Positions 18,718 to 26,508 of a DNA stretch of 64,000 bases are shown here, in pieces (the stretch's first letter is position 1; every line of letters begins with the position of its first letter). The notes below the pieces were generated by a model. That model made no database searches, was not told where the DNA came from, and saw only the letters and a list, made by a program, of their open reading frames with translations. Origin of the DNA: Hyphomonadaceae bacterium. GTDB lineage: Bacteria; Pseudomonadota; Alphaproteobacteria; Caulobacterales; Hyphomonadaceae. The stretch spans positions 1 to 64,000 of the forward strand of contig JANQQC010000013.1 in assembly GCA_028285145.1 (NCBI GenBank), in the 5' to 3' direction. A program made the position numbers and the translations under genes.

Positions 18718-18751
18718 TTGACGCACGTCATTGGCGCGTTACATTTGTAAC
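18718..18751 (+). promoter_or_regulatory. Promoter-like elements overlapping a GTTAC/GTAAC palindrome
   Basis: TTGACG (18718-18723) and TACATT (18740-18745) are 16 bp apart. The -10 lies inside a perfect inverted repeat GTTAC-ATTT-GTAAC (18738-18751), as expected for a repressor operator. Which regulator binds is unknown; TetR-type regulators of acyl-CoA genes use sites of this size (inference). The palindrome could equally serve the patatin gene on the other strand. Confidence 0.5.
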
Positions 18752-18814
18752 AAATCGGACGGCAGACCCACCGTTCGGTTTCGCTGACGACGCCCCTTCG
18801 ATCAGCGCCTCGGA

Positions 18815-18846
18815 AGCGCCCGCCAGAACCTCCGGCGGGCGCTTTT
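18815..18846 (+). terminator. Intrinsic terminator upstream of the enoyl-CoA hydratase
   Basis: A perfect 10-bp stem AGCGCCCGCC/GGCGGGCGCT with a 9-nt loop is followed by TTTT. It lies 115 bp before the next start codon with no gene upstream on this strand, so it may end a small RNA or act as an attenuator. Confidence 0.7.
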
Positions 18847-18960
18847 CCGGTTCTGGCGGACCTGGGCGCTCTTTTGCTGTTCCAGATGCAAAGAGCCGAC
18901 TTTCGCAATACCCGCAAAAGGGCGTAAACACGCCGCAGGCAAACAAGGAAAGTCGCACTC

Positions 18961-19755
18961 ATGGCTGACTATCAAACGATCAAGCTGGAAGCGACCCGCG
19001 CCGGAGTCGCTGTGGTCACAATGAACCGGCCTGACAAGCACAACGCGTTCAACGCGCTGGTGATCGATGAGCTTGCGGATGCATTCGAGACCCTTCGCGG
19101 CGAAGACCATCTGCGCATGGTCATCCTGAGGGGCGCGGGAAAGTCTTTCTCTGCCGGTGCGGACCTTGAATGGATGAAGGCCGCTGCCGATTATTCCCGG
19201 CAGGAGAACGAAGACGACGCGTTTGCGCTCGCGGAGATGCTGCGTAAGCTCTATGAGCTACCTCAGATGACCTTGGCGCTGGTGCAAGGTGCGGCCATGG
19301 GTGGCGGGGCAGGACTGGTCGCGGCATGCGACGTCGTCGTTGCGATGAACTCTGCGAAATTTCGTTTCTCCGAGGTTCGCCTTGGGCTCACGCCGGCGAC
19401 CATCAGCCCATACGTAATCCGGGCGATTGGTCCGCGCTGGGCGAAGGCGTTGTTTGTAACCGGCGAAGTGTTCGATGCCCCTTATGCTGAGAAGATGGGG
19501 CTGGTGCAGTACACGGTCGCCAACGAAACCGAGATGGCGGAGATGGAAGAACATCTATCGGGTTTGATGTTCGATACGGCTCCCGGTGCCGTCGCCGATG
19601 CTAAGGCGCTGGTTCACGATGTGATGGCGATGCCAGTTGACGGGCATACGTCACGCGAGACAGCCAAACGCATCGCTGCCCGGCGCGCCTCCGATGAAGG
19701 ACGGGAAGGGCTTTCGGCGTTTCTGGAAAAGCGCAAGCCGGGCTGGGCTGACTAG
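18961..19755 (+). CDS. Enoyl-CoA hydratase/isomerase, methylglutaconyl-CoA hydratase-like
   Basis: A 264-residue crotonase. Oxyanion-hole motifs are SAGADLEWMK and the GAAMGGGAGLVAACD loop; FSEVRLGLTPATISPYV carries the second catalytic Glu. The GGGAG loop (no Glu at the first catalytic position) and the ADLEWMK and GLTPATISP stretches are those of LiuC/AtuE-type hydratases of leucine and isoprenoid breakdown, hence the sub-assignment, which is tentative. AAGGAAAG lies before the ATG. No other liu genes are adjacent. A terminator and palindrome sit in the leader. Confidence 0.85.
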   Translation: MADYQTIKLEATRAGVAVVTMNRPDKHNAFNALVIDELADAFETLRGEDHLRMVILRGAGKSFSAGADLEWMKAAADYSRQENEDDAFALAEMLRKLYELPQMTLALVQGAAMGGGAGLVAACDVVVAMNSAKFRFSEVRLGLTPATISPYVIRAIGPRWAKALFVTGEVFDAPYAEKMGLVQYTVANETEMAEMEEHLSGLMFDTAPGAVADAKALVHDVMAMPVDGHTSRETAKRIAARRASDEGREGLSAFLEKRKPGWAD

Positions 19756-19764
19756 CACCTGATC

Positions 19765-20115
19765 TTAAGCGGCGTTTTCTATGAAGCCGGGCACTGGGAT
19801 TCCGAAATTGTGCAGCACGGTCAGGAATGCCGTCACCGGATCGATACCCGTCATACTGTCGATTGGATCTCTCAGAAAGTAAGCGACCAGACCGATCAGG
19901 ATCAGATAGATCAGGAACTGCACAAGCGAGCGCAAGATGAACGCACCGGCGCTGCCGACGACGAGCCCTAGCGCGCCGAGAATAAGCGCGCCCTGAATGG
20001 GTGAGATGTCTTCGACACCCGGTGCGCCAGCATAGTTGTAACCGAGATACGCGCCGAGCCCCCCACCGACAACGCCGGCCAAACTCGACAGTCTAACGCC
20101 TGATGCATAGGCCAT
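19765..20115 (-). CDS. Small Gly/Ala-rich membrane protein, unknown
   Basis: A 116-residue protein with three hydrophobic stretches, about residues 9-25, 37-57 and 60-82. An N-terminal glycine-rich hairpin (GVVGGGLGAYLGYNYAG) is followed by a PVTAFLTVLHNFGIPVPGF tail. The frame runs to 20145, but ATG 20115 is preceded by GGGGAGAG, which decides the start. I do not recognise the family. It is convergent with the enoyl-CoA hydratase, 9 bp away. Confidence 0.65.
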   Translation of the reverse strand: MAYASGVRLSSLAGVVGGGLGAYLGYNYAGAPGVEDISPIQGALILGALGLVVGSAGAFILRSLVQFLIYLILIGLVAYFLRDPIDSMTGIDPVTAFLTVLHNFGIPVPGFIENAA

Positions 20116-20280
20116 GATCTCTCCCCTCAATGGTCTGGCGGTCAACCTAGACCAGTCGCAAAGGGATCAAAAGAGTTCCGACGCTGTCAGTCTCAGCGGA
20201 TTACCCGCCTTATCATGGTCATCTGCTGGACATGTTCGCGACCGAGCAAGAACGGGTGCAAGGCAGCGGAGGCGCTTGGA

Positions 20281-21132
20281 ATGAACAGATCGATCGAGCG
20301 CCTGCTGACAGACCGGCGCGAAACGATCCGGGAGTCTGTTGTTAAAGGAGCCTGGAGCGCCGCGCTATTCGAGTTCATTTCATTCGGCATCAAGCAAGCC
20401 TGGGCCTGTCTCTTCGGCGGCCTCTTCCTGGCGCTCATCATCCTGACATTTGTCGCCTATCCGGAAGACTCGGCGTTGGCGCGATACGATTTTCTCGTGA
20501 TCGCGGCTGTATTCATTCAGGCTGCGCTCTTGTTGACCGGGCTAGAAACGTTGGAAGAGGCGAGGGTCATTCTCGTTTTCCATGTCGTCGGGACCGCCAT
20601 GGAGATCTTCAAGACGCATATGGGGTCCTGGATCTACCCTGAGCCGAGCCTGCTGCGAATTGGGGATGTGCCGCTCTTCTCAGGTTTCATGTACGCCTGC
20701 GTGGGCTCATATCTCGCCCGAGTCTGGAGGATCTTCGAGTTCCGGTTCGACAGGTTTCCGCCGCTCTGGGTGCAGGCGCTGCTCGCGCTGGCGATCTACA
20801 TCAATTTCTTCACGCACCACTTCATTGTCGACATTCGTTTCGGCCTGTTTGCAATGACGGTCTTGCTTTACGGACGCTGCATTGTCTGGTTTCGGGCCGA
20901 CCGTGTTCACCGGCCCATGCCGCTGGTGATCGGATTTCTGCTTGTCTCGCTGTTCATCTGGTTTGCGGAAAACATCGGAACGTTTGCGCGGGCGTGGGCC
21001 TATCCGGGGCAGGAGAATGGCTGGCATATGGTCTCAATCGACAAACTCGGAGCCTGGTATCTCCTGATGATTATCAGCTTCGTTCTGGTGGCTCTGGTGC
21101 ACCGCCGGCCACGTTCACCGGATGCCCAATAG
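20281..21132 (+). CDS. DUF817 family membrane protein
   Basis: A 283-residue polytopic membrane protein of eight or so helices, matching DUF817 along its length. Typical stretches are EFISFGIKQAWACLFGG, VILVFHVVGTAMEIFKTHMG, SWIYPEPSLLRI, FSGFMYACVGSYLAR, YINFFTHHF and FIWFAENIGTF. The conserved HVVGTAMEIFKT and FFTHH histidines are in membrane-embedded positions. Function is unknown. The frame is open to 20215; ATG 20281 follows GCGGAGG and begins the conserved part. It leads an apparent run with two following genes on the same strand. Confidence 0.88.
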   Translation: MNRSIERLLTDRRETIRESVVKGAWSAALFEFISFGIKQAWACLFGGLFLALIILTFVAYPEDSALARYDFLVIAAVFIQAALLLTGLETLEEARVILVFHVVGTAMEIFKTHMGSWIYPEPSLLRIGDVPLFSGFMYACVGSYLARVWRIFEFRFDRFPPLWVQALLALAIYINFFTHHFIVDIRFGLFAMTVLLYGRCIVWFRADRVHRPMPLVIGFLLVSLFIWFAENIGTFARAWAYPGQENGWHMVSIDKLGAWYLLMIISFVLVALVHRRPRSPDAQ

Positions 21133-21161
21133 CAGCCGCAATCTGTCGTCATAGACAGATT

Positions 21162-21887
21162 ATGATTCTTGCACTGCTCATCTCCTACACGCTGGCGACT
21201 GGTAGCGGTCCCATGGATGAAGCGCTAAAGGCGACCGAGGCCCCGCCAACGTTTCGGGCGGCCTTCAAGGTCGAACTGGTGAGCGACAAGGCCCGGCGAG
21301 TGTTCGGGTTTGATCCCCGCCTTGATCCAGATGAACGCTGGTATCTCATTGAAGCGACTGGCGAGGATGGTGACCTCGACCATGCGGCGTCCGCCTGGGG
21401 TGCAGAGGCCGCGCCCGACGGTCGACTGTTTCCGGACGATCTGAGGGCCAGCCTTGGCCAGCAGGTCTCGGTGGAAGACCTTGGCGGAGCATGGCGGGTT
21501 CGGTTTCGCCATTCACCATCGGCGAACGATACCGAGTTCGATATCTGGGCCGCAGAACGGCTTGCCGCGACAGCATGGCTGGAGCCGACCGCTGACCGTT
21601 TTCTGAGAATAGACTATACCCTGCCGCAGCCGGTGCGCGGGCCGGAGGGCGGACGACTGACCCGATTCAATCAGTCATATCTGCTGGATCAGGACCCTAT
21701 CTGGCAGATGAGCTACATCCGCTCCTTCACATTTGAGATGGAGGCTAAGGCCGCGTTCCGGACGATTCGGCGTTCCTATACGGCGCGCATTCATGACACA
21801 GAGTTCTTCTTTGCCAGCAGGGCTGCTGAGGAAGCGTTCGTAAACGCTCGTGCGCCGGCCTTTGGACCAACGGCGAACGCGCGCTAG
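21162..21887 (+). CDS. Secreted protein of unknown function
   Basis: A 241-residue protein with a short hydrophobic N-terminus (MILALLISYTLATG), probably a signal peptide. A beta-rich, tryptophan-containing body follows, without motifs I recognise. No cysteine pair or catalytic triad stands out; RIDYTLPQPVRG and FNQSYLLDQDPIW look like conserved-core segments. It sits 29 bp after the DUF817 gene and 9 bp before the DUF1489 gene, so co-transcription is likely. The ATG at 21162 was chosen because the frame upstream overlaps DUF817. Confidence 0.7.
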   Translation: MILALLISYTLATGSGPMDEALKATEAPPTFRAAFKVELVSDKARRVFGFDPRLDPDERWYLIEATGEDGDLDHAASAWGAEAAPDGRLFPDDLRASLGQQVSVEDLGGAWRVRFRHSPSANDTEFDIWAAERLAATAWLEPTADRFLRIDYTLPQPVRGPEGGRLTRFNQSYLLDQDPIWQMSYIRSFTFEMEAKAAFRTIRRSYTARIHDTEFFFASRAAEEAFVNARAPAFGPTANAR

Positions 21888-21896
21888 ATAATTGTC

Positions 21897-22313
21897 ATGA
21901 CGATTCACATGGTGAAGCTTTGCGTCGGTGCGGATGATATCGACGATCTTGTCGCCTGGCAGACGCGGCTCATGAAAACGCTGCCAAACCCTGTTCATCA
22001 CACCAGAATGACGCCGAAGAAGGCAGAAGACCTCCTGAACGGCGGATCAATCTACTGGGTTATTCGACGCGCCATTCGTGTCCGTCAGCGCATCATCGAC
22101 ATTCGCGCCGTCAATGACCGAGAGGGGCGGGGGATGTGTGAACTCGTTTTCGATCCGGAACTGATCCAGACGCGGGCGCAACCCAAGCGGCCGTTTCAGG
22201 GCTGGCGATACCTAAAACCTTCGGACGCGCCCGCCGATCTGAAGTCTGGCGAGCGCGCGGTGAACATCCCGGCCACGCTGGATATGGCCCTCAAGGATGC
22301 GATGGTTTGGTAG
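21897..22313 (+). CDS. DUF1489 family protein
   Basis: A 138-residue cytoplasmic protein matching DUF1489, a family largely confined to alphaproteobacteria. The start MTIHMVKLCVGADDIDDL, GGSIYWVIRRAIRVRQRI and the GWRYLKPSDAPADL tail are diagnostic. Function is unknown. It lies 9 bp after the preceding secreted-protein gene and ends 4 bp from the convergent alcohol dehydrogenase. Confidence 0.88.
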   Translation: MTIHMVKLCVGADDIDDLVAWQTRLMKTLPNPVHHTRMTPKKAEDLLNGGSIYWVIRRAIRVRQRIIDIRAVNDREGRGMCELVFDPELIQTRAQPKRPFQGWRYLKPSDAPADLKSGERAVNIPATLDMALKDAMVW

Positions 22314-22317
22314 TCGC

Positions 22318-23418
22318 CTAGTCGAAGACCACGACTTGCCGCGCCACTGATCCCTTATTGTCTTTCAGGTTCTGGAGCGCGCCCGTGATGCCGTCGAGAC
22401 CAATTCGGTCTGAGACGAGGTCATCCAAATGCAGCTTGCCCTGCTTATAGAATTCGACGAGACGCGGGAAATCGATCCTGAAACGATTGGACCCCATGAT
22501 CGCGCCTTGCAGGCGCTTTTCAGTAACGAGAAGTTCGATGCCCGGAACTTCGATGTTCACGCCAGGCGGGATCATGCCGATTACGGTAGCAACGCCTCTT
22601 GGGCGCATCATGAGATAGGCCTGCTCGGCGGTTTGCTTCAGGCCGATACACTCAAAGGAGTAGTGTACCCCGCCGTCGGTGAGTTCCTTGACCTGCTCGA
22701 CCGGGTCCCCGTTGTTGGGGTTTACGAAATCCGTTGCCCCAAATTGCTTGGCCATGGTGAGTTTTTCCTCCGAGAGGTCGATCGCGATGATCCGCGAGGC
22801 CCCGGCGAGCGCCGCACCATTGATGGTCGACAGGCCCACGCCACCGCAGCCCATGACGGCGACGGTTGAGCCGGGTTCGACCGCAGCGGCATGGAAAACC
22901 GACCCAACGCCTGTGATTACGCCGCAACCAATCAGGCAGGCCCGGTCCATCGGCATTTCCGGGTCGATGGCGCATAGCGTGTTCTCGTGCACGAGAATCT
23001 GTTCGGCAAAGGAAGACAGGTTAAGGAACTGGTTCAGGGGTTCGCCGCTGGCCGTAAGGCGAGGGGCCTCGCCTTCAGCACGCTGAAATAAGGGACGATT
23101 CACGGTGTGACAGACGGACATGTGGCCGGTCATGCAGTGTTCGCACGTGCCGCAGAACGGGGACAGGATCGAAACGACGTGATCGCCCGGCTTCACCGCG
23201 CTGACCATGGAGCCGACCTGTTCGACAATGCCTGCACTTTCGTGCCCTAGAATGGTGGGCAACTCAGCCGGAAAGGCCCCATCCCAGAAGTGAACGTCAG
23301 AATGGCACACGCCCACCGCTTTCAGGCGCACAAGCACCTCGCGTGGGCCGGGTTTCGATGTCTCGACCTCCTCGATCGATAGCGGCGCGTTCGGCGCTCT
23401 CATCACTGCGGCTTTCAT
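22318..23418 (-). CDS. Zinc-dependent alcohol dehydrogenase (MDR superfamily)
   Basis: A 366-residue NAD(P)-linked medium-chain dehydrogenase. Catalytic zinc ligands are Cys38 and His59-Glu60 (GHESAG) plus the Cys in LIGCGVITG. The structural zinc site is Cys89/92/95/103. The nucleotide fold has GCGGVGLS. Similarity is to class III-like primary alcohol dehydrogenases; the substrate is not readable. It is divergent from the iron-receptor operon with 206 bp between; GGAGG precedes the ATG. Confidence 0.9.
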   Translation of the reverse strand: MKAAVMRAPNAPLSIEEVETSKPGPREVLVRLKAVGVCHSDVHFWDGAFPAELPTILGHESAGIVEQVGSMVSAVKPGDHVVSILSPFCGTCEHCMTGHMSVCHTVNRPLFQRAEGEAPRLTASGEPLNQFLNLSSFAEQILVHENTLCAIDPEMPMDRACLIGCGVITGVGSVFHAAAVEPGSTVAVMGCGGVGLSTINGAALAGASRIIAIDLSEEKLTMAKQFGATDFVNPNNGDPVEQVKELTDGGVHYSFECIGLKQTAEQAYLMMRPRGVATVIGMIPPGVNIEVPGIELLVTEKRLQGAIMGSNRFRIDFPRLVEFYKQGKLHLDDLVSDRIGLDGITGALQNLKDNKGSVARQVVVFD

Positions 23419-23563
23419 AGTGTTCCTCCTGTTTTGTCGTTGAGGTCACTTTGCCCGGCGGGAGAGACCTTGTGTAGGCCGACGTTGGGTCAGGGCAGCG
23501 GCGATAAGGCACGCGAACGCGATACTGCGTGTGGCACCGGAAAAACCAAGTACAATTCCCTAT

Positions 23564-23588
23564 TGCAAACAATTCTCATTATCGTTAC
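23564..23588 (+). promoter_or_regulatory. Fur-type iron box upstream of TonB receptor
   Basis: The A/T-rich element with core AATTCTCATTATCG resembles the GATAATGATAATCATTATC Fur consensus. A second half-match (TTGAGAACGATTTGCAA) follows at about 23595-23611. It lies 37 bp before the receptor start. The motif ATTCTCAT recurs ahead of the other iron operon (31581-31588). Confidence 0.55.
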
Positions 23589-23624
23589 GGCCAGTTGAGA
23601 ACGATTTGCAACAAGGTCATCTTT

Positions 23625-25790
23625 ATGTTTCGAACAACACTAGCCGCGTCCGTGGGGGTGCTTATCGCGTCTGGTGCATTCGCCCAGGAAGCAGATGACG
23701 AAGCGCGGCTCGGTACAATCATCGTCCAGGGAACAAAGTTCGAGCAATCGCTCATGGAGGTGACCGACAGTGTGTCTGTTGTTACTGCCGAGGAGATCGA
23801 GCGCGAACCGATCGCGGACCTCTATGATGTTGTGGAGCGGATTCCGAACGTCACTGCCGCCTTCGGCGAACAGGGATTTGCAATCCGTGGTGTTGATCAG
23901 CGTGGCATTGGTGGGGGTGGCAGCGGTCTGACGATCACGACATATGTCGACGATGCACCATTGGGGAATCAGACGACCTTCTTTGGGCCGACGGGCTCCT
24001 GGGACGTTCAGCAGATAGAAGTTTTCAGGGGCCCGCAGTCCACCAACTTCGGGCGGAACGCGCTGGCCGGTGCCATCTACATTCGAACGCGCGATCCGGA
24101 GTTTACCCCCGATTTTCGTGTAAGAGCCGAGATTGCGGAGGTCGACACTTACCAGATCTCTGCGGCAGGTGGTGGAGCCATCATTGATGACAAGCTCGCC
24201 TTCAGATTGTCTGGAGACTATCGCGAGAGCGAAGGCTTCATAACGAACACCTTTCTGAACGAGCCTGCCGATGCGAGCGAACTCTCCAATATTCGCGGGA
24301 AGCTCTTGTTCACACCGACTGAAAACCTGCGGATCGTGACGACGACGACCTATGCCGAGAATTTTGCGGGAGAAGACCTCGTCAGCATAGGTGAGACCGA
24401 CACGATCAATACCGAGGTGGCCTACAATCGCGCTGGTCGAGAAGGCACCGAGACGTTCCTGAATGCCGTGAATTTGGAGTGGGACATAAATGACCTGTGG
24501 CAGCTTCAATCGATCACGACACATCAATCGACCGACTATCTGCGCATCGAGGACTTCGACACGACGCCTGCAGATCTTGGCTTCCTCGACCGAACAGGGA
24601 CCGATGAAGCGCTATCGCAGGAGTTAAGGCTGAAGTACTCCGGGGACCGCCTGCAGGCGCTTGTGGGACTCTATTATGTCGACACCGAGAACTCGTTTAC
24701 AGATGACTTCGTCATTTCGGCGACGATTCTGAACCCGGCACTGGCGGGCCTGCTCATTGGGCGGGACTCTGTGTTCGAAACCGAAGCTCAAAACTATGCG
24801 CTGTTTGTCGACGGAGAGTACGAGCTTAACGACAGGTTCAGTGTACTTTTCGGAGCGCGCTACGACTCTGAAGAGGCCTCGGAGCGAGGAGCTACGAATA
24901 CCGCATTCATTCCCGGCATTCCCCCAGGCCTTCCTGAGGAGATTGATGCCGCCCTTCGATCAGCCGAAGGACAGGATGCGTCATTCACAGAGGCAGACTT
25001 TGAGGCGTTTCTACCGAAACTGGGTGTTCAACTCGCTATTGCCGAGCACACCAACGTCGCCTTCGTGGTTCAGCAGGGGTACCGGGCGGGTGGATCAGAA
25101 CTTAGTGTTATTGATGGATCGATCACTGACTTCGATCCCGAGTTCCTGACCAATTATGAGTTTTCAACCCGGTCTACTTTGCTGGACGGAAGTCTGCGTA
25201 TCAATACGAACGTGTTCTACGGAGACTGGCAGGACCAACAGGTCCCGGTTCCCATCGACCCCGTGGCTCCGACCTTCACACGGACAGAAAATGCCGGTGC
25301 TTCCACGCTTATGGGCTTCGAGACCGAGATCGACTACTCATATGACGACAGCCTCGATCTCTACGGCTCTCTTGGCTACGTAGACACTGAATTTGAGGAT
25401 TTCGAATTCCCTGATCCGGAGACCGGCGTACCTGTGGTTTTGTCGGGCAACACGTTCCCGTTCGCTCCGGAATGGTCGCTCAATGCAGGCTTCGCGAAGT
25501 TCCATGACATGGGCGCATTTTACGGGCTCGACGTCAGCTATCGCAGCGAAGTTTTCAGTACCAATGAAAACGAGTCTTTCAACACGGTCGATGGTTACAC
25601 AATCGTCAACGCCCGTCTCGGTTACGAGTTTAACGACCATTCGCGCGCGACTGTGTACGTCCGCAATCTCTTTGACGAGGAGTACCAAACCTTTTTGAAT
25701 CGCGAGTTCTCCGGCGACGTCTTCGTCGATGGAACTGCGCGAAATGGTGATCCGCGTGTGGTGGGTGTGCGGCTGGAAGCAAATTTCTAA
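23625..25790 (+). CDS. TonB-dependent outer-membrane receptor, iron type
   Basis: A 721-residue outer-membrane active transporter. The signal peptide MFRTTLAASVGVLIASGAFA is cleaved before Q21. A TonB-box-like start (LGTIIVQGTKF) precedes the plug domain (about 40-155, with FAIRGVD and EVFRGPQSTNFGRNALAGAI). The 22-strand barrel ends in Phe (VGVRLEANF), the usual assembly signal. An upstream in-frame start at 23529 lies before the Fur-like box and is not used. The downstream DUF3325-small membrane protein-PepSY genes are those found with ferric-siderophore receptors. The exact ligand is unknown. Confidence 0.92.
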   Translation: MFRTTLAASVGVLIASGAFAQEADDEARLGTIIVQGTKFEQSLMEVTDSVSVVTAEEIEREPIADLYDVVERIPNVTAAFGEQGFAIRGVDQRGIGGGGSGLTITTYVDDAPLGNQTTFFGPTGSWDVQQIEVFRGPQSTNFGRNALAGAIYIRTRDPEFTPDFRVRAEIAEVDTYQISAAGGGAIIDDKLAFRLSGDYRESEGFITNTFLNEPADASELSNIRGKLLFTPTENLRIVTTTTYAENFAGEDLVSIGETDTINTEVAYNRAGREGTETFLNAVNLEWDINDLWQLQSITTHQSTDYLRIEDFDTTPADLGFLDRTGTDEALSQELRLKYSGDRLQALVGLYYVDTENSFTDDFVISATILNPALAGLLIGRDSVFETEAQNYALFVDGEYELNDRFSVLFGARYDSEEASERGATNTAFIPGIPPGLPEEIDAALRSAEGQDASFTEADFEAFLPKLGVQLAIAEHTNVAFVVQQGYRAGGSELSVIDGSITDFDPEFLTNYEFSTRSTLLDGSLRINTNVFYGDWQDQQVPVPIDPVAPTFTRTENAGASTLMGFETEIDYSYDDSLDLYGSLGYVDTEFEDFEFPDPETGVPVVLSGNTFPFAPEWSLNAGFAKFHDMGAFYGLDVSYRSEVFSTNENESFNTVDGYTIVNARLGYEFNDHSRATVYVRNLFDEEYQTFLNREFSGDVFVDGTARNGDPRVVGVRLEANF

Positions 25791-25802
25791 GGGATGCACG
25801 CG

Positions 25803-25831
25803 GACAGGGCCTTGATCTGCGGAGCCCTGTC
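25803..25831 (+). other. Intercistronic stem-loop
   Basis: A perfect 8-bp inverted repeat GACAGGGC/GCCCTGTC with a 13-nt loop sits between the receptor stop and the DUF3325 start, without a T-run. It may set relative expression of the receptor and the downstream genes rather than stop transcription. Confidence 0.5.
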
Positions 25832-25837
25832 TGGTCA

Positions 25838-26179
25838 ATGATAATGCTGACGACGATCTCCACCACCTGCTTGCTGTATGTGGCTTGCGCGCTCCTCTAT
25901 CAGGCTGATGAGCGCCGTTCCGCATTCGCGGAGGTGCGTGAGTCTCCCGGCGTACGGCTTGGGATGCGGGGGGGAGCGGCTGCTCTGTTCGTGACGACCC
26001 TACTTCTGATTGCTCCTCAGCAGGGATGGGAACGCGGCGTTCCGATCTGGCTGGGGCTCTTCAGTATGGTTTTTGTCCTTGGACTCTTTCTAGCGGCGCA
26101 GCGACAGAGCTGGCATGCACCGAGCGCATTTGCTCTGGCGGCCGTCGGCATCTTTGCGACGATCGGGGTCTTGCTATGA
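25838..26179 (+). CDS. DUF3325-like small membrane protein of an iron-uptake operon
   Basis: A 113-residue protein with three hydrophobic segments (about 3-18, 43-60, and 67-112 as two helices). The layout with a central GWERGVPIWLGLFSM resembles DUF3325, a small membrane protein that travels with TonB receptors and PepSY iron-reductase-like proteins. A second ATG lies two codons in. The stop overlaps the next start (ATGA), so the two are translationally coupled. Confidence 0.75.
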   Translation: MIMLTTISTTCLLYVACALLYQADERRSAFAEVRESPGVRLGMRGGAAALFVTTLLLIAPQQGWERGVPIWLGLFSMVFVLGLFLAAQRQSWHAPSAFALAAVGIFATIGVLL

Positions 26180-26493
26180 GCCCTCTGACCATTGCGATCA
26201 TCCTTGGTGTTGTCGGCCTGACGGGTTTCTTCACATGGAAAGCGCCTCGGCTCGCCAGTGTGATCCTGTGGGCGCTTGTTGCCTCGATGCTGTTTAGTGC
26301 CGCGCTTTTGCTGACGCTGCCGATTGAATTCAAGTCCCTGGCCTTGTGGATGGCCTTGGCGGTCCCGCTCATCTGGGTCGCGTTCCAGTTCTGGTGTTAC
26401 TGGGACAAGCGCGGTTGGCGTGTTGCCGCCGGGCTTATTGTCGTTTCAATTGTTAGCGGCGCAGTTGTTTTCACAACCCCGGCACCTGTTTGA
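26176..26493 (+). CDS. Small three-helix membrane protein in iron-uptake operon
   Basis: A 105-residue hydrophobic protein with helices near residues 4-22, 27-48, 54-72 and 80-100. The start overlaps the previous stop by 4 bp. By position it matches the DUF3649-type iron uptake protein of similar operons, but the sequence match is weak, so I leave it unnamed. A longer frame starting at 26026 is out of register with the upstream gene and is shadow. Confidence 0.75.
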   Translation: MSPLTIAIILGVVGLTGFFTWKAPRLASVILWALVASMLFSAALLLTLPIEFKSLALWMALAVPLIWVAFQFWCYWDKRGWRVAAGLIVVSIVSGAVVFTTPAPV

Positions 26494-26508
26494 TCGAGGA
26501 GCAGTTCC

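Larger units (their letters stand above)
18583..18960. other. 378-bp intergenic region with promoter, palindrome and terminator but no gene
   Basis: It separates the patatin gene (leftward) from the enoyl-CoA hydratase (rightward). No open frame here looks like protein. It holds a promoter-like pair and a palindrome (18718-18751) and, about 65 bp further on, a strong intrinsic terminator (18815-18846) that is upstream of the next gene. That would give a short transcript or a leader attenuator. Confidence 0.6.
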
